The notes under the pieces were generated by a model, which was not told the DNA's origin, searched no databases, and saw only the letters and a list, made by a program, of their open reading frames with translations. Of a DNA stretch of 64,000 bases, positions 35,101 to 46,974 are shown piece after piece. Origin of the DNA: Vishniacozyma victoriae. Its lineage: Eukaryota; Basidiomycota; Tremellomycetes; Tremellales; Bulleribasidiaceae. How positions within the stretch are numbered: position 1 is the stretch's first letter; every line of letters begins with the position of its first letter. Location of the stretch: NCBI GenBank assembly GCA_017654735.1, contig JADPYG010000089.1, positions 816,001 through 880,000 on the forward strand, read 5' to 3'. The position numbers and the translations under genes are program-made.

Positions 35101-35713
35101 TCCCGCCTTGTACGGTACGGGCACTGGCAAGACTAGTAGTTCTTCTTCTTCAACAACGCCACAACTTCCTCAAGCGACTTTGGACGCACTCAAGAAAGCT
35201 CGTGCCGAAGGACGAAATGTCGATGCTGCGAACCTACAGAAAGTAATTGCAAGACTCCAACAAGCAATCGACCTTGGAATGAAGAATCAACCCATGTCAG
35301 CAGCAGTTGCTTCTTCATTCTCTTTCTCTTCGAAACCAAAAGATCCAGATGCTACAGATTATCACGCAATTTTCCCAATTAACGATTACCCCCAGAAAGC
35401 AAGATGGAAAGCAACAAATAAAGAACAAATGACCATGTTGTCTGAAATATCTGGAGCTTCGATCACAATGAGAGGTGTATACTATCCTCCAGGGGAAGAT
35501 CCACCTATCAGTGGTGAACCGAAATTACATTTGTTATTGGAATCGAATGATGAGATGAAGGTTAAAGCTGCTGTTGATGAGATTAGGAGGAATCTCGTCG
35601 AAGCTTCCATGTTGGCGCTTGATGTGAGTCGCTCATCAATGTTTCGTCTGGACCCAGCTGATGCTTAGAACGCCGATCGTGGAGGTGCAGTACAAGGTCG
35701 ATACTCTGTATAA
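32191..35713 (+). CDS. PRP5: DEAD-box spliceosomal RNA helicase Prp5/DDX46
   Basis: ATPase that remodels U2 snRNP for branch-site recognition during prespliceosome assembly. The N-terminus is an RS/RD domain with long runs of Arg-Asp and Arg-Glu pairs, then a linker with [19 protein letters not shown]. Acidic stretches follow, including [11 protein letters not shown], the Prp5-specific DPLDAYM motif. The helicase core shows [92 protein letters not shown] and [10 protein letters not shown]. The C-terminal part ends with the KH-like [15 protein letters not shown] region, the family [13 protein letters not shown], and a last exon stopping at 35713. The first intron (32771-32818) is 48 nt with no stop. 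Confidence 0.95.
32320..32500 (+). repeat. Arg-Asp/Arg-Glu codon repeat in PRP5
   Basis: Degenerate hexanucleotide repeat (GAYMGN / GAGAGR type) encoding alternating R-D and R-E pairs. Because of its periodicity, several other frames on both strands also stay open across it. Confidence 0.8.
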
Positions 35714-35824
35714 GTCGGGGCAAGATATGTCGAAAGTACAGTATAGTATGTCATGCATCTACTGCTCAAGACTACCTCCTTCCCTTATCGCTGGTGATCG
35801 CCCTTGAAAAAGACAAAGCTACCG

Positions 35825-36502
35825 CTACTCGATAGTCATGCCCTTCTTCAACCTCGGGAAAATGACTTTTCGCCAAATGTCCTTGACCTCTGCTCATTAG
35901 CTCTACCTACAGTATAACCGGAAATGCGAACTGACGACTAGCAGTTTTCCCACCCATGATATTCCCAAGAACGGCCCAATCAGGTTTGGACGACTATCGT
36001 CAGTCTCTCATTTCTGTTTAACGATGTGAGTATGCGGAATGACTAACACCAACGACCTCAAGGACAGCTTTAATCTTCATCCCCTCATCCCACCCAGGTC
36101 CGGAGTTTGACCAGACTTTGCCAGCTAGGAGAGCAGGAGAAATCGTTTTTCTCCATGTATCTCGACATTCTAAACACCGTCAGCTTCATCAAAGAAAGAC
36201 GTACGAGTTGGAGTTTTATTAAAAGCTTTCGAAAGTTTATCCCAATCTGGTGCTGATGCCTAATTATCAGCTTGTTCTTGTTAAAGTGAGAGACTTACTT
36301 TGACGATAAGTGCTACCAGGTGGGTTTTGTTGTATTCCCCCTTCTTTACTGGTTTTACTTCTTCCCTACTCTTGATTTGTTCTTGTTCGACGGTGGTTGT
36401 ATCGCTGGTATTGAGGGCGTGGGTAATGGGTCGCTCGTACGGTTTGAGTAAGATCGCTTTAGCAGTTGTATTTCGGTTTCTACCGTTAATAACTCGTGGC
36501 AT
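35825..36502 (-). CDS. Small Myb/SANT-like protein
   Basis: Not a family I can name. It starts MPRVINGRNRNTTAKAILLKPY at 36502; exon 1 ends near YNKTHLVALIVK. The following exons give ASAPDWDKLSKAFNKTPTR, then KCRDTWRKTISPALLAGKVW, then WDEGMKIKAVLEVVG, SSKPDWAVLGNIMGGKTA and VKDIWRKVIFPRLKKGMTIE with stop at 35825. The Trp spacing and the C-R-D-T-W and K-D-I-W helices look like two Myb/SANT-type repeats. A nuclear DNA- or chromatin-binding role is an inference. It is convergent with PRP5 (112 bp). Confidence 0.65.
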
Positions 36503-36831
36503 TGTAGTATGGGTGGCAATATATGGAATGTAGGAAAGGATGAAGAGTAAGAAAGAAAGATAAATGAATGCATGGATGGTATCTTGGATACATACATAGC
36601 TTTTACTATACGCCCCTAATCATAACTTTAGAAGGGAAAGGGAGGATGACAATGAGGAATGTCCGTGCGCTGATCTGTGTATTTCAGGAACAGGGTAATG
36701 AGTAATGAGTATAAGTATCTAGGTGACTGACTTATTTCTCTTCCTTCTACATCATTACCATCACTTCTCTTATCGATATAATGTAAGCTCTCTAGCACTC
36801 TCTTAGTCTAAGCTGATACCACAGCTACAAC
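36503..36831. promoter_or_regulatory. 329-bp divergent promoter, with 5' UTR intron of the downstream gene
   Basis: It contains an intron-like segment 36783-36824 (GTAAGC ... CTGATACCACAG) just before the ATG at 36832, so a spliced leader is likely. Nothing else recognised. Confidence 0.45.
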
Positions 36832-38456
36832 ATGGCTAAAGCAGCACCTACCAAGACTACTTACGGTAATAAAGGCCGAGGGAAGACAACTCCCAAAAAA
36901 CAACCTTCCCCCACCCCCGATGATGATGACGAGAAGAAAGAAGAAGGTTCGATAGTAGGTAAACTATTCGATGAGATCGACGACGATTCTCCTCCCAAGT
37001 CGAGATCTACCAGAGCGAAAGCACCTCCCGCAAAACCGAAGTCAGCCAAACCCACAAAGAAGGTCAATCCACCTTCCCTTCCTTCAACCAACAAAGTCAT
37101 TCCCAAGTCAAAACTCTCGAAAGAGATCAAACCATCCCCTCCATCCAAAACCACATCGAAAGGAAACGAGTCCGAGTCCGATTTCGATACAGATGAGGAG
37201 GATGAGAAGGTTAAAGCGAAATCCCAACCAAAGCCGATTAAGGGAAAGAAGGAAGATAGTTCCAAACTTCCTTCCTCCAACGGTTCTAGCACCAAATCAT
37301 CCAACAATAGCAGATCTTCTTCCACGCAACAAAAGAAAGAGATCTCGAAGAAGGAAGATGTCCCAGCTCCACTTCCCCCTTCGGATGATCTCGATGACGA
37401 GTTCGGCCCCGGATTCGATGCGGAAATGATGGATGCTGTCGAGAAAGATCTCGAAGCAAAGGGTCTTTCCTCTAGTCCCACTCTCGTCACCAAGGCCAAG
37501 AAAGCTTCGTCCCCTGTCCCCATTATCGATAACGATAAGAATGCCGACGAAAACGATAACGATGACAAAGAGAAAGGAGTTGAGAGCGATTCGCCTCTAT
37601 CTGATGCCGGAGTTGAAGATGAAGAACCCAAAGAAGAAGATCAAGCAGTGTCCAGTCACGAATCCGATTCGCAACTCGAATCCAATTCCCAAAGTTCTGG
37701 ATCGAAGAATCGAACTTCTATCCCCCGAGCTCATAAACTACAAGCTTTAAAACGACAAGCCGAGTACGACTCGAACGCGATTGAAGATTCGGAAGGAGGT
37801 ACCGCCGGGTTAATTCTTGCCGATTTATCTCCCATGTCCCCTTCCAAGAAAGCTCGAATCTCCGCTCCATCCACCAAATCTAGTGAAGAAGTGATTTCAT
37901 CAATCAATAAGGCTGTTAGGACCTTGTCATCTCGACGACCAGCCTCTATTCCTCCTACCGTCATCAAAAGTACTCGAGGGAAGAAAGCTGTCGGTCCCCC
38001 CGTTCCACCTATCGACTACGAGGCGATGGTCGCTCCTTACGGGAAAGAGGTAGTTCAGAGATGGATGTTAAAGCAATTCGACTCTATCAAGAAATGTGAT
38101 TGGTTCGAGTTGAGTGTGGAGTTGGCGGAGGAGGGAGTCACAAGGGCTGGGGATAAGAAGAAGGGGAAGAAGGGCAAGGAAACCATCATCAGTGCAAATG
38201 AGCTCCACGAGCTCTTCCATAACGTATGTTCATCCATCTTCATGGGACTTGATGCTGATGATAGGCCGTAATGCCTGCTCTTCGAGCTGGTAAAGCTTTG
38301 TGGATGGATGAGTCTGGTGGAGCGTCCTCGCCGGAGAGCTATGTCGTCAAGACCCCCGAAGCCGACGAAGAGATGGACGAAGGGCCTGAATACGAGAGTG
38401 AAGAGGAGACGTACACCCCCAAGATGTCCAGGGGAGCCCCTGCCAAGCGAGTATAG
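36832..38456 (+). CDS. Conserved-looking low-complexity nuclear-type protein, unknown function
   Basis: I do not recognise it. Two exons: 36832 to about 38223, and 38267 to 38456. The first 350 residues are Lys/Pro/Ser/Asp-rich and disordered, with basic clusters (KTTPKKQPSP, KGKKEDS) alternating with acidic runs; this suggests a nuclear protein. The only compact part is near the C-terminus: PPIDYEAMVAPYGKEVVQRW, KCDWFELSVELAEEGVTR, ISANELHELFHN. After the intron, AVMPALRAGKALWMDESGG follows. The HELFHN / MPALRAGKALW join is in phase, which supports the splice. The tail is acidic (EYESEEETYTP). Possible chromatin or transcription role, unproven. Confidence 0.7.
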
Positions 38457-38575
38457 GAGTGGAGAAGGGCGCGAGGGTAGGACAAGGTTGTAGAATTAAA
38501 GTCAGAAACCATCATCGTCATCAGTGATCATACTGTACATTATTTCATCCACATGTAATTCGTGATCCCCATATC

Positions 38576-39352
38576 TTATATCTCATCATCATCATCCGCC
38601 ATTAAATCCTCCTCCGGGAAATCTCCCACTGTGACCTTGTCCGCCCTAACGAAAACAGCATGTTTAGGAGAACACTGGAAATACCTAACCCCATCCACAC
38701 TCCCATCTCCTTTCCCAGTAGGTTCATCCATTTCCACACCCACCCATACTCCTCCTTTACCCATTGACGCTTCTCCCACAAATCTTATCGTTCCTCGCCT
38801 GTCAATCGTTCCATCTCCAGATTGTACTTCACACCTTTCTCCAATTTTGATATTTGATGGTATAGGTGCAGGAGGGGATTGTGTGAGGTTGGTAGGTGTT
38901 TCTGCGAATCTTCCTAATTTGTTGGCTTTCAAGTGGGATAGTACCGTATCCCGCCTGGACTCGTATTCTTCGGGTGTTAATTCGAATTTCTCAACAGCGG
39001 ATAAATCATTATATTCTCCAGGTCGAGCTGTTGGGTCTGTGTTATCCACCTTTCATCAGCTAATCCTACGTGAGAAGCTTACATGAATACAATTCCATTC
39101 ACTCAATCCGTACGATTCTAAACTCTGACTCTCGTCTTGTAATTGCGCTAATACCTCCGACGACTCATTCGAAGGTCGAATAGAAATGACTTGGAATTGA
39201 GGTTGAATGCCAGTAATAGGCGTTAATTTGTCCTAATCTCAGCTCCTTGATACTCCACGACTTACTTTGAGCTGAGCAACAGTCAATGTAGACTCAATTT
39301 TACGTTCGGAGTATGTCTCTGATGAGGATATCCATACGCTTGTTAAGACCAT
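38576..39352 (-). CDS. ALF1: Tubulin-folding cofactor B (CAP-Gly protein)
   Basis: Cofactor B binds alpha-tubulin during heterodimer assembly. Exon 1 (MVLTSVWISSSETYSERK) and exon 2 (DKLTPITGIQPQFQVISIRP ... LSEWNCIHV) make an N-terminal ubiquitin-like domain. Exon 3 gives a linker and a CAP-Gly domain: IKIGERCEVQ, RGTIRFVGEASMGKGGVWVG and GVRYFQC. The canonical GKNDG of CAP-Gly is replaced here by GKGDGS, as is common in the cofactor B group. The protein ends in DDDDEI; the terminal -DEI is typical of cofactor B and contacts tubulin and cofactor E. About 236 residues. Confidence 0.9.
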
Positions 39353-39867
39353 TATGGGTGGATTGTAGAGGTGTCTGTGCTGGAGGCTGGAGAACAATTG
39401 ATCTACGGTCAAGAGGGTTTAGCAGTTTATCCGTTGCCGAAGTTACCCATGGCTATGGGTCATGTACCGTCGAGTGTTCACATTGTTCATGCATACGACC
39501 ATGTTAGGGAAGATTTGCTCGCAAAAGGCATAGATTAGAAAGACCTCCATAGACAGGCAGATGAGATCCTGTGTGATGCGGAATCCAGAACCTACCTCCT
39601 GTTCCGTATGATCTTCCGCCGTCTCTCTGCTTCCTGCTCAGGCCGATATTGCATGACTAAATCAGGCCACTGGTAAGCTGGAACGCTAGCTCAGTAATCC
39701 CGCTCCTGCTTCTCCCTTTCTCCTGACCTAATCTACATCGTCATTACCATTGCCGACTTATCTCCCCCACTCAGACTCGCGGGGAATGTAAGAGTGGAGG
39801 TTGATCATTCGATCAATTCTAAGTTCTAGAGATTCACACTTTCACGCATCAATTGTCCATTATCACC
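39353..39867. promoter_or_regulatory. 515-bp divergent promoter region
   Basis: It separates the starts of the cofactor B and MAT2B-like genes. I see no coding sequence, RNA gene or clear element. Confidence 0.4.
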
Positions 39868-41169
39868 ATGTCAATCAGAGACGATAGTATCACAGTAGTC
39901 ACTGGTCAGCTACCAATTACAAATCTCTACAGAAGCTGACGGATCAGGAGCAAGTGGTCTCCTAGGTCGAGCTGTTGTCGAGCACTTAGTTTCCAAACGA
40001 GTCAATAATGGTACAATCCTCCACTACAGGAAGGAGTAGAGCTGATAAGCAGTCACTCCCTTAGCTTTTACTAGAGCGGCTGTTGATCCCGCCTATACCA
40101 AATTGGATCTTATGGATAAAGAAGCCGTGGAAGGTTTCTTTCAGACTCATAAAGTTAAAGGTACGCCTTCCCGGGTGGAATCTGAGCTGACAATCTAGCT
40201 GTCATTCATTGTAAGCTACTACATCCCTGTATCGAGCTGATTGGAAGGCGCAGCAGAACGAAGACCCGATGTAGCTGAAGCCGACCCAGAGAAAGCTGCA
40301 CAGGTACGTTCCCCCCCCCCATCTTATGGGGAGCTAACAAACAGATAAACGTCCAAGTCCCAGCTCACCTCGCATCCTTAGCTAGGGAACATGAGTTCAC
40401 CTTGATCTACATATCAACAGATTATGTTTTCAATGGAAAGAAGTAAGCTCTTTCAATCTAGCAATGGGTCAAAGCTGATAATTAGACCACCTTATGAGGT
40501 TGATGATGAGCCTGATCCATTACAGATGTATGGAAGGCAGAAACGGGATGGGGAGGTTGCTGTGCTTAAGGAGAGGGAGGCAGGGGCGAGGGTCACGGTA
40601 TTGAGGGTTCCTCTTTTGTAAGCTCTCGGCCCCATGATCCATGAAAGAGCTGATGGTAGATTCGGTCGAGCTACTTATAATGCTGAATCTGCGGTCAATG
40701 TCCTCGTTGATGGTAAGCTGGTTTAGATGCTTGACGCAAGGAGCTAACTGGCAGTCATCCAAGATCAGTCTGGAAAAGAGTACAAGATGGACCACGTCCA
40801 AGTCCGATTCCCTACGAATGTCGAGGATGTAGGAAGGGTGATCTATGATCTTACCCGTAGGTCCACCTCTGCCTCCTGTCCTTTAGCTGATGAACAGAAT
40901 TACCAACCCTCCCATCTATACTCCACTACTCGACCCCAGCACCTCCAATGACTAAATATGAAATGACTGAAATTATCGCCAAACACCTCAACCTACCCAT
41001 CAAACATGTCATCGCCAACACAACTCCAGCGACTGGTCAAGCTGCGGCTCAACGTCCAGAAAATTCTCAGCTTAGTACCAAGAAATTAGAGGAGATTGGA
41101 GTAGATACCAGCGAGAGTGAAGGGTTTGATGCTTGGTGGAAGAAATACGCCGAGGATCTCAAGGCTTGA
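39868..41169 (+). CDS. MAT2B-like / dTDP-4-dehydrorhamnose reductase-like NAD(P)-binding protein
   Basis: A short-chain-dehydrogenase-fold protein like the regulatory beta subunit of methionine adenosyltransferase and RmlD reductases. Exons give SITVVTGASGLLGRAVVEHL (the Rossmann GxxGxxG), then AFTRAAVDPAYTKLDLMD. KVKAVIHCAAERRPDVAEAD spans a 12-nt microexon. NVQVPAHLASLAREHEFTLI, YISTDYVFNGKKPPYEVDDE, and QMYGRQKRDGE follow; the last holds the catalytic Tyr-x3-Lys. RVPLLFGRATYNAESAVNVL follows, and the C-terminus ends FDAWWKKYAEDLKA. The active site is intact, so reductase activity is possible, but MAT regulation is more likely by family. About 320 residues, eight exons. It is 58 bp from the convergent NOP2 end. 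Confidence 0.85.
40199..40210 (+). other. 12-nt microexon of the MAT2B-like gene
   Basis: CTGTCATTCATT lies between a 38-nt intron (40161-40198) and a 37-nt intron (40211-40247). Its residues VIH complete the invariant KAVIHCAAERRP strand. Both flanks have GT-AG and CTGAC/CTGAT branch sites. Confidence 0.8.
40311..40320 (+). repeat. C10 homopolymer in a MAT2B-like intron
   Basis: Ten consecutive C residues right after a GTACGTT donor. Prone to sequencing and replication slippage. Confidence 0.8.
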
Positions 41170-41227
41170 TTTGTTTTACATATAATGCATGCAAGAGTAC
41201 AGAGAAATTGCGACCGAGAAAGAAAGA

Positions 41228-43423
41228 TTACTTGGACTTGGATTTACCCGACTTGGCGGTTTTTTCACTCTTTGGGGCGAGCTTGATTCCTTTTGTCTTG
41301 AGGAGATGCTTCCTCTTTCCCTCTGTCACGTTAGCTTCCATTTTACTTGAATACTGAGGAGACTGACCCTTGATGATATCCTCATCCTCATCGTCGTTGA
41401 ATGCTGTACGCTTCTCCTCGACTAGCTCTCCCTCTTCGTTCAACTTCATCTGGGGTGCTTCCTCCTCTTCTTTGGTAGCTGCAACTGGCTTCTTTCGCTT
41501 TTCAACCTTGAACTTGGCGACGAAGAAACCATCCATGTTGTGCTTATGGGGGTAGTACTGCTATCAGCTTCTTCCCATTGTTACAAGTGGAATGTAGCTT
41601 ACTCGTCGGGTGAGGTTGAGACTATCATGGAACTGTTTACCCTCGAAAGACTTGAATCCTTCCACACCGAATTCGAGACCTGTCGAAACAAGTTTGACGT
41701 GAGGTCTCTTCTTCAATGCGTAGTCGACTACAGCCTCGTCCTCGTCGACGGTGATGGAACAGGTCGAGTAGACTACGTAACCGCCAGTAGCGGAGTTTGG
41801 GTTACATGAATCGATTGCACATAGGATGAGCTGCTTTTGGAGTTGAGCCAACAACTGGAAATCCCTCTCGGTCTGTATATTAGTGAGAGCTCTATACGAG
41901 AAGCGAGAGTGAAGACATACCTTGTTGACCTTGACACTTGCATCTTTACTGATGACTCCTGTTCCGGAACATGGAGCATCGAGCAAAACCCTATCGAAAC
42001 CACCCATGACCCTTGGGAACTCTCGAGCATCGTAGTTGCACACGACGACATTCTTGCATCCCATTCGGTGAACGTTGGCAGTCAGACTCTTTGTCCTGGC
42101 CTTGTTTGAATCGTTGGCAAATACCAATCCCGTGTTTTGAAGAAGAGCAGAGATGTAGGTCGTCTTTCCACCTGGGGCGGAAGCCATATCGAGTACCCTC
42201 TCGTTGGGCTGAGGAGCAAGGGCAATGACGGGTAGGAAAGAAGAAGCGGCTTGCAGCATGTAATGACCAGCTAGGTATTCGGGTGTAGCTCCTACTGGGA
42301 CTGTTGATTCGAATACCTGAAGACCGGTCTTTGACCATTTTCCAATGGGTTCAAGTTGAACTCCACGGGCAATGAGCGCTTGGGCAAGATCACGACGACG
42401 AGTTCGAAGAGTATTGGCTCGGATCGTTACTGGTCGTGGGGATTCGTTGGATTCAAAGAATGCGAGAGCTTCGTCGACAGAGAAAAGTCGCATGAGCTTG
42501 TTGACTAGGAAATGGTTGTAGCCGAAGTAAGTTGCGATATCGTGTTCGAGTTGTAACAAGTGGTCTGATCGAGAGCTGATTGTTAGTCACGTCGTTGCGA
42601 ATTGTGCGAATTGAAAAGCGACCTACTGTCCGGGAACACCCTTGGATGTACGTTCCTCCTTTCCAACACAGACTCCGACCAACCACCTCATCCTAGTCTC
42701 GACGTCTCGGAGACTTGTTCCGTGCTCGTGCTCCTCCTCAATACCATCAACGGCAGGTAGAGTGAAACCTTCGTTTGTCAAGTCGTCCTCCAAGTTGGTC
42801 TGGATATCTCCATCCTCATCCTCATCCTCCATATCATCATCCATATCCACATCTCCCTCATCTTCACCCTCGTTGGAAGAAGCAAATGCGGAATCGACCT
42901 CGTCGTCCTCTTCCATCTCCTCATCGTCCTCGGAGCCCATGTCGAACTCGTCGTCCATCTCCTCATCTTGTGATCCAGGTGCTTCGTCAAGGTCGAAAGT
43001 ATGTAATCCAGGAGGTAATTGCTCATTCTCATCTCCAACAACATCATCCTCCTCCTCTGAATCAGAAAAGACAAGTTCCTTAACAGGTCCATTCCTTAAA
43101 TCCGCACCATCATCCTTCTTCTTGAATGACTTGATCTTGACAGTCTCTTCCTCATCCTCATCTTCACTCAATTCACCCTGCTTGAGCGCATCCTCAAGAT
43201 CACTATCATCTTCGTCTTCCTCTGGGATTTCGAGCTTCTTCTCGGCCTTCTTTTGTCGTTCTTTCTTGGATTTGGCAAAAGGTCCACGGGGAGCTTTGAT
43301 GGATACTTTCTCGTTGATTGATCCAGAAGCCTTCTTCTTTCCCTTTGGTGGACGTGGTTTGAAGGCGTCAGATCCTGGCATAGGACGTGGTGGCGCTTGT
43401 TTACGGTCTGCTTTTCGTCCCAT
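41228..43423 (-). CDS. NOP2: Nop2/NOL1 rRNA (cytosine-5) methyltransferase
   Basis: Nucleolar m5C methyltransferase of 25S rRNA, required for 60S assembly. It begins MGRKADRKQAPPRP at 43423. A Lys-rich and strongly Asp/Glu-rich N-terminal third follows (EEDEDDSDLED ... MDDDMEDEDEDGD). The fold then shows HDIATYFGYNHFLVNKLMRL, RPVTIRANTLRTRRRDLAQA, LDMASAPGGKTTYISALL (SAM site), VFANDSNKARTKSLTAN, the motif IV segment DRVLLDAPCSGTGVISKD and YSTCSITVDEDEAVVDYAL (motif VI). The two catalytic Cys (PCSGTG and TCSI) are present. A basic KSGKSKSK tail ends at 41228. Three introns or so. It is divergent from ARP8 across 203 bp. Confidence 0.95.
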
Positions 43424-43626
43424 TGTTGCTTAAGTAGGTGTGTTGTATGAGTGAAGAGCTGCAAGTGGAGGTTGGAACGATAAATTGAATTCATCCATGA
43501 ACTTTTCGCATGACGTGGTAATTGAGTTGTACGTGCCTGAGATTAGTGATAAGGAACGCGGGTCGTTGCAGCATGAGCAACGGGCAACGGTACGGGTGTG
43601 CATGACCTTATACAGCTCCCCCAGCC
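43424..43626. promoter_or_regulatory. 203-bp divergent promoter NOP2 / ARP8
   Basis: It separates the two starts. No element recognised; the tight spacing suggests shared regulation. Confidence 0.4.
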
Positions 43627-46136
43627 ATGAGCCGCTCATCACCACCACCATCATCTCCCGCAGTGTTTGATGATGTGACTCCAAAACCGACCCCGTCTGC
43701 GACGATAGCTCCAGCAGCTTCAACATCAACCCCAAACCCATTACCACGTCGTAAGAAACCAAGAGTATGTCCACCCCTCCATGTCCAGTATATATCTAAC
43801 ATAACAGATAAAGGCAGAGGGCAAACAAATCGCATATACCACAGCAGTAGTTCCGGGACTGTAAGCTTGTTCATCCAGACGCGCAGAAAGCTGATATCAG
43901 GTTCAACATCAAGAATCCGGCTGGGGATTATGTACAGCATGAACGGAACCTAGAGGTGTTTAGGCAAACCAGTCAGGCAAAATCAAAGAGGGAGAAGGAG
44001 CTGCTCGCAGAAGAGAAAATGAAGGCTGCAAGTCAAGAGGGAGCTCCCGAGGTACCTGATGTAAGTCAAACGTCAATTGGATGTTGCTCATGAAAGGTAC
44101 ATCCACTAAGTCATACTCTTATCATACACCCCGGATCACGGAATCTACGTATAGGAAGAGCATCCGATTTCTATCCTAAGGAAATACCGAATTGTATCGC
44201 CAGACCGAATATCGCGATTCCAAATGGGGTGGGCATGTCTCGAACAGGGAGTGGGAGCGGTCGATCCAACGGACGGGCAAATAAGCGGGCCAAACTCGAT
44301 GAGGATGTAGACATGAACGGCGACGGAGAGGCAGACGGAGTTTCCAAAGAAGCAGACGATCTAGTGAGTATTGAAGATCGAACTGGACTGACGGGTAGTT
44401 GGATGAAAAGATTGGTTATCTACGAGATTACCTTCGTAATCGACTACGAGTGAATCGATTAGCATCAGATCATAGAGAGGGAGTCAGGGTGAAAGCTTCA
44501 AATGCGAAATCCAAACCGGAAGCTATACCGGAACATAATGATCCTTATCGAATAGATTGGACGGAAGCCAAGGGCAAGAACTACGTCGTCGGAGTTGATG
44601 TGAGCTCAAATCTCCCGTCTATTAAGCAAGCTGACGGGCAGGCTCTACGTATACCGGATAATTCTGGGTATACGGTTCGATACCCTATTCTAAATAGGAC
44701 ATTGAATAGGCGGGATTGGAGCTCGTCTCAGCAATTACTGGATGATATTGAGGTTATCCTCCAGGAAGCTCTGAAGATGGAATTGGGTATCTCGCCTAGG
44801 GACTATCATGTAAGTTGCCCCTTCAGTTGATTTCTAGACTTGAGCTCATGTCAGAAATACTCGGTCGTCCTTCTCGTACCTGACCACGACGATCGAACCT
44901 ATGTTCAGGAAATGACCAACCTCCTTCTATCCGTCATGTCATTCAAAGAAATCGCAGTCCACCAAGAATCCTACTGCGCAATCTTCAGCGCAGGAATGTC
45001 GTCCGCCTGTGTAGTCGACATAGGAGCTCAACAAACATCAATCACTTTCGTCGATGAAGGCTTGATCAACGCCGACACAAGGATCAAACTCGATTACGGA
45101 GGTGACGATATCACTACATCCATGGTCTCGCTACTTGAACGGTCTTCATTCCCATATCGTGATCTTGATCTTGCGAAACCTCAGGAATGGTTGATGATGG
45201 ATAACCTCAAGATCAAGATTTGTACGCTTGAAGAGCATCTGGTGGCTAGCACGCCCTGGGACTTTTATCGACTCAAGTCAGAGGGTTTGACGGAGAAATA
45301 CAATTTCAGGACATATGATGAGAATATTCTAGCCCCACTGGTATGTCTCCTCGTACCTGCTCTGCTGACGACAGTGTTTCTTCGATACGAGGATGATCAA
45401 TTTCGATGGAAAACGCGGCCAAGGGACATTTAAATTCTGGAACACCTCGGACGATATCACCGATATGCTCACTACGTCCTACGATGAACCAACCGCGGCA
45501 ATGAGGCAACTCACTCAACATCTCCTGCCCATCTTACCCAAGGCCGAGGGCGAAGGAAAGAAAGAGGTAGAATCCAAACCTGAACCGGAAGCAGAAGCCA
45601 AAGAAACTGTCGAAATGCTTTTCGCAGATGAAGAACCCCCAATCCCAGCTGCCGCTTCCGTACCCGAGGTCGCACCTGTACCTGTTGTTGAAGCTACCGC
45701 ATACGATTGGTCGAATGTGACTTTCGATATTGTTTTGGAAGCTTCTAAATCTCCATTAGACGGGGCGATCGCAGCTGCAATCGCTAGTGCAGGGACGGAA
45801 AACAAAGTCAAGACCGCTTCCACCTCCATCCTGTTAATTGGTGGTACATCAGCTCTCAAGGGTTTAGGGGCATTCATCTCAGAGAGGTAAGCTCATCCTC
45901 CCGTCTGCGTGTTTAGCGCTGATAGTAGACTTCCCCCTCTTCTCAGGGCTAAGGGCATACCCTCAGATCACGTTGCGATCGTTCCCCCTCCGCGAGGGTT
46001 AAATCCGAGATTCGTATGCTGGAAGGGCGCTTCTGTTATTTGTAATCTGGAGAGTTTGAGTGATATGTGGATTCGGAGGAATGAGTGGGAGGCTATTGGT
46101 GCGAGGGCGTTGAAGGATCGGTGTATGTTTTTGTAG
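43627..46136 (+). CDS. ARP8: Actin-related protein Arp8 (INO80 complex)
   Basis: Nuclear actin-like subunit of the INO80 remodeller, which binds DNA and histones. The N-terminus is Pro/Ser-rich and disordered, ending RRKKPR. Exons then give KQIAYTTAVVPG and FNIKNPAGDYVQHERNLEV. A conserved YPILNRTLNRRDWSSSQQLL is followed by DDIEVILQEALKMELGI. The actin fold shows YSVVLLVPDHDDRTYVQEM, CAIFSAGMSSACVVDIGAQ, TRIKLDYGGDDITTSMV, and LLIGGTSALKGLGAFISERL with the C-terminal NPRFVCWKGASVICNLESL and MWIRRNEWEAIG. A Glu/Pro-rich insertion of about 70 residues interrupts the fold, as is usual for Arp8. The stop TAG is at 46136. Confidence 0.93.
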
Positions 46137-46338
46137 TGGGTTGATTCTCATTACTACCAGCCTTTTCACGACGGAACTATGAGAAGTAGAAGTAGACAAG
46201 CAGAAGTAGATATACCATGTACAGCATCATGATCCCTTTCACTTTGACTTTAACTTTGATGTTCTGGTGATCTGGAGTCCAAAGATCGAAATATGCTACA
46301 CGTACTCTTTGAATGCATATCAAGCTGTACGATACCGA

Positions 46339-46974
46339 CTACTTCCTTGCCTTAGCCTCATCCGCCTCCTTGGCATGCATTGTCTCGGCCTCTCTCAGCC
46401 TCTTTGCGAAATCCGAGGCCTTCATCCTATCCTTCTTTGCAAGTGGGTATTGAACGCCATTACTCGTTTCCTCACTGTCCACAGGGATAGATGAAGTAGA
46501 AGCTGATTTCTGAGGTCGATTGAGATCAAAGTCTTTGGTTGGAGTACCGATCCGTCCACTTGCGTCTGGGACTACTGTATCGGCTGGTAAATCGCCCAAT
46601 GTCTTTTGAGTTTTAATGTAATGTGCTTGTTGTTGTTCTCTAGTGATTGCTACTGATCCGTAAATGACCATTGCAGCTACTGTTAATCCTTGTGCTCTGC
46701 TCATCAGTCATATTCCCGCGAACTTTAGAGTGGTAAGGGACGTACATAACACGCAGACGGAGGTAATGATTAAATCGCTGTCGATTCCCAGTCCTCAAAT
46801 TCCAAGTTGCTCCTCCCAATGCACCGCAGGTAGCTAAGATACCTATCGATTTAGTCGGGCGACCAAATAGTAAGGAGAGAACTAACCGATAGGAATTGCA
46901 GGTTGAGATTTACATTTCCCCCAGATATACTGAGTGAATGAAATTGGTTTAGCTCCTGTTGTCACTGTTGTCAT
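46339..46974 (-). CDS. RCF1: HIG1-domain respiratory supercomplex factor (Rcf1-like)
   Basis: A mitochondrial inner-membrane protein that associates with complexes III and IV. Three exons. Exon 1 gives MTTVTTGAKPISFTQYIWGK and PAIPI; exon 2 gives GILATCGALGGATWNLRTGN (first membrane helix) and RQRFNHYLRLRV. Exon 3 gives IAQGLTVAAMVIYGSVAI (second helix) and a charged C-terminal tail. The Rcf1 type-2 HIG1 motif R-x-R-x3-Q reads RLRVIAQ across the exon 2/3 junction. The upstream Q/I of the full motif is Asn here. The tail is about 90 residues, Lys/Glu/Ala-rich, and likely matrix or intermembrane-space exposed. Confidence in the family is high. Confidence 0.88.

Noticed and set aside
36861..37631. 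256-codon minus-strand frame
   Set aside because: Antisense of the low-complexity unknown gene at 36832; serine runs mirror its Lys/Asp codons.
42642..43433. 263-codon plus-strand frame, Ser-rich
   Set aside because: It is the antisense of the Asp/Glu-rich N-terminus of NOP2 and is a composition artefact.
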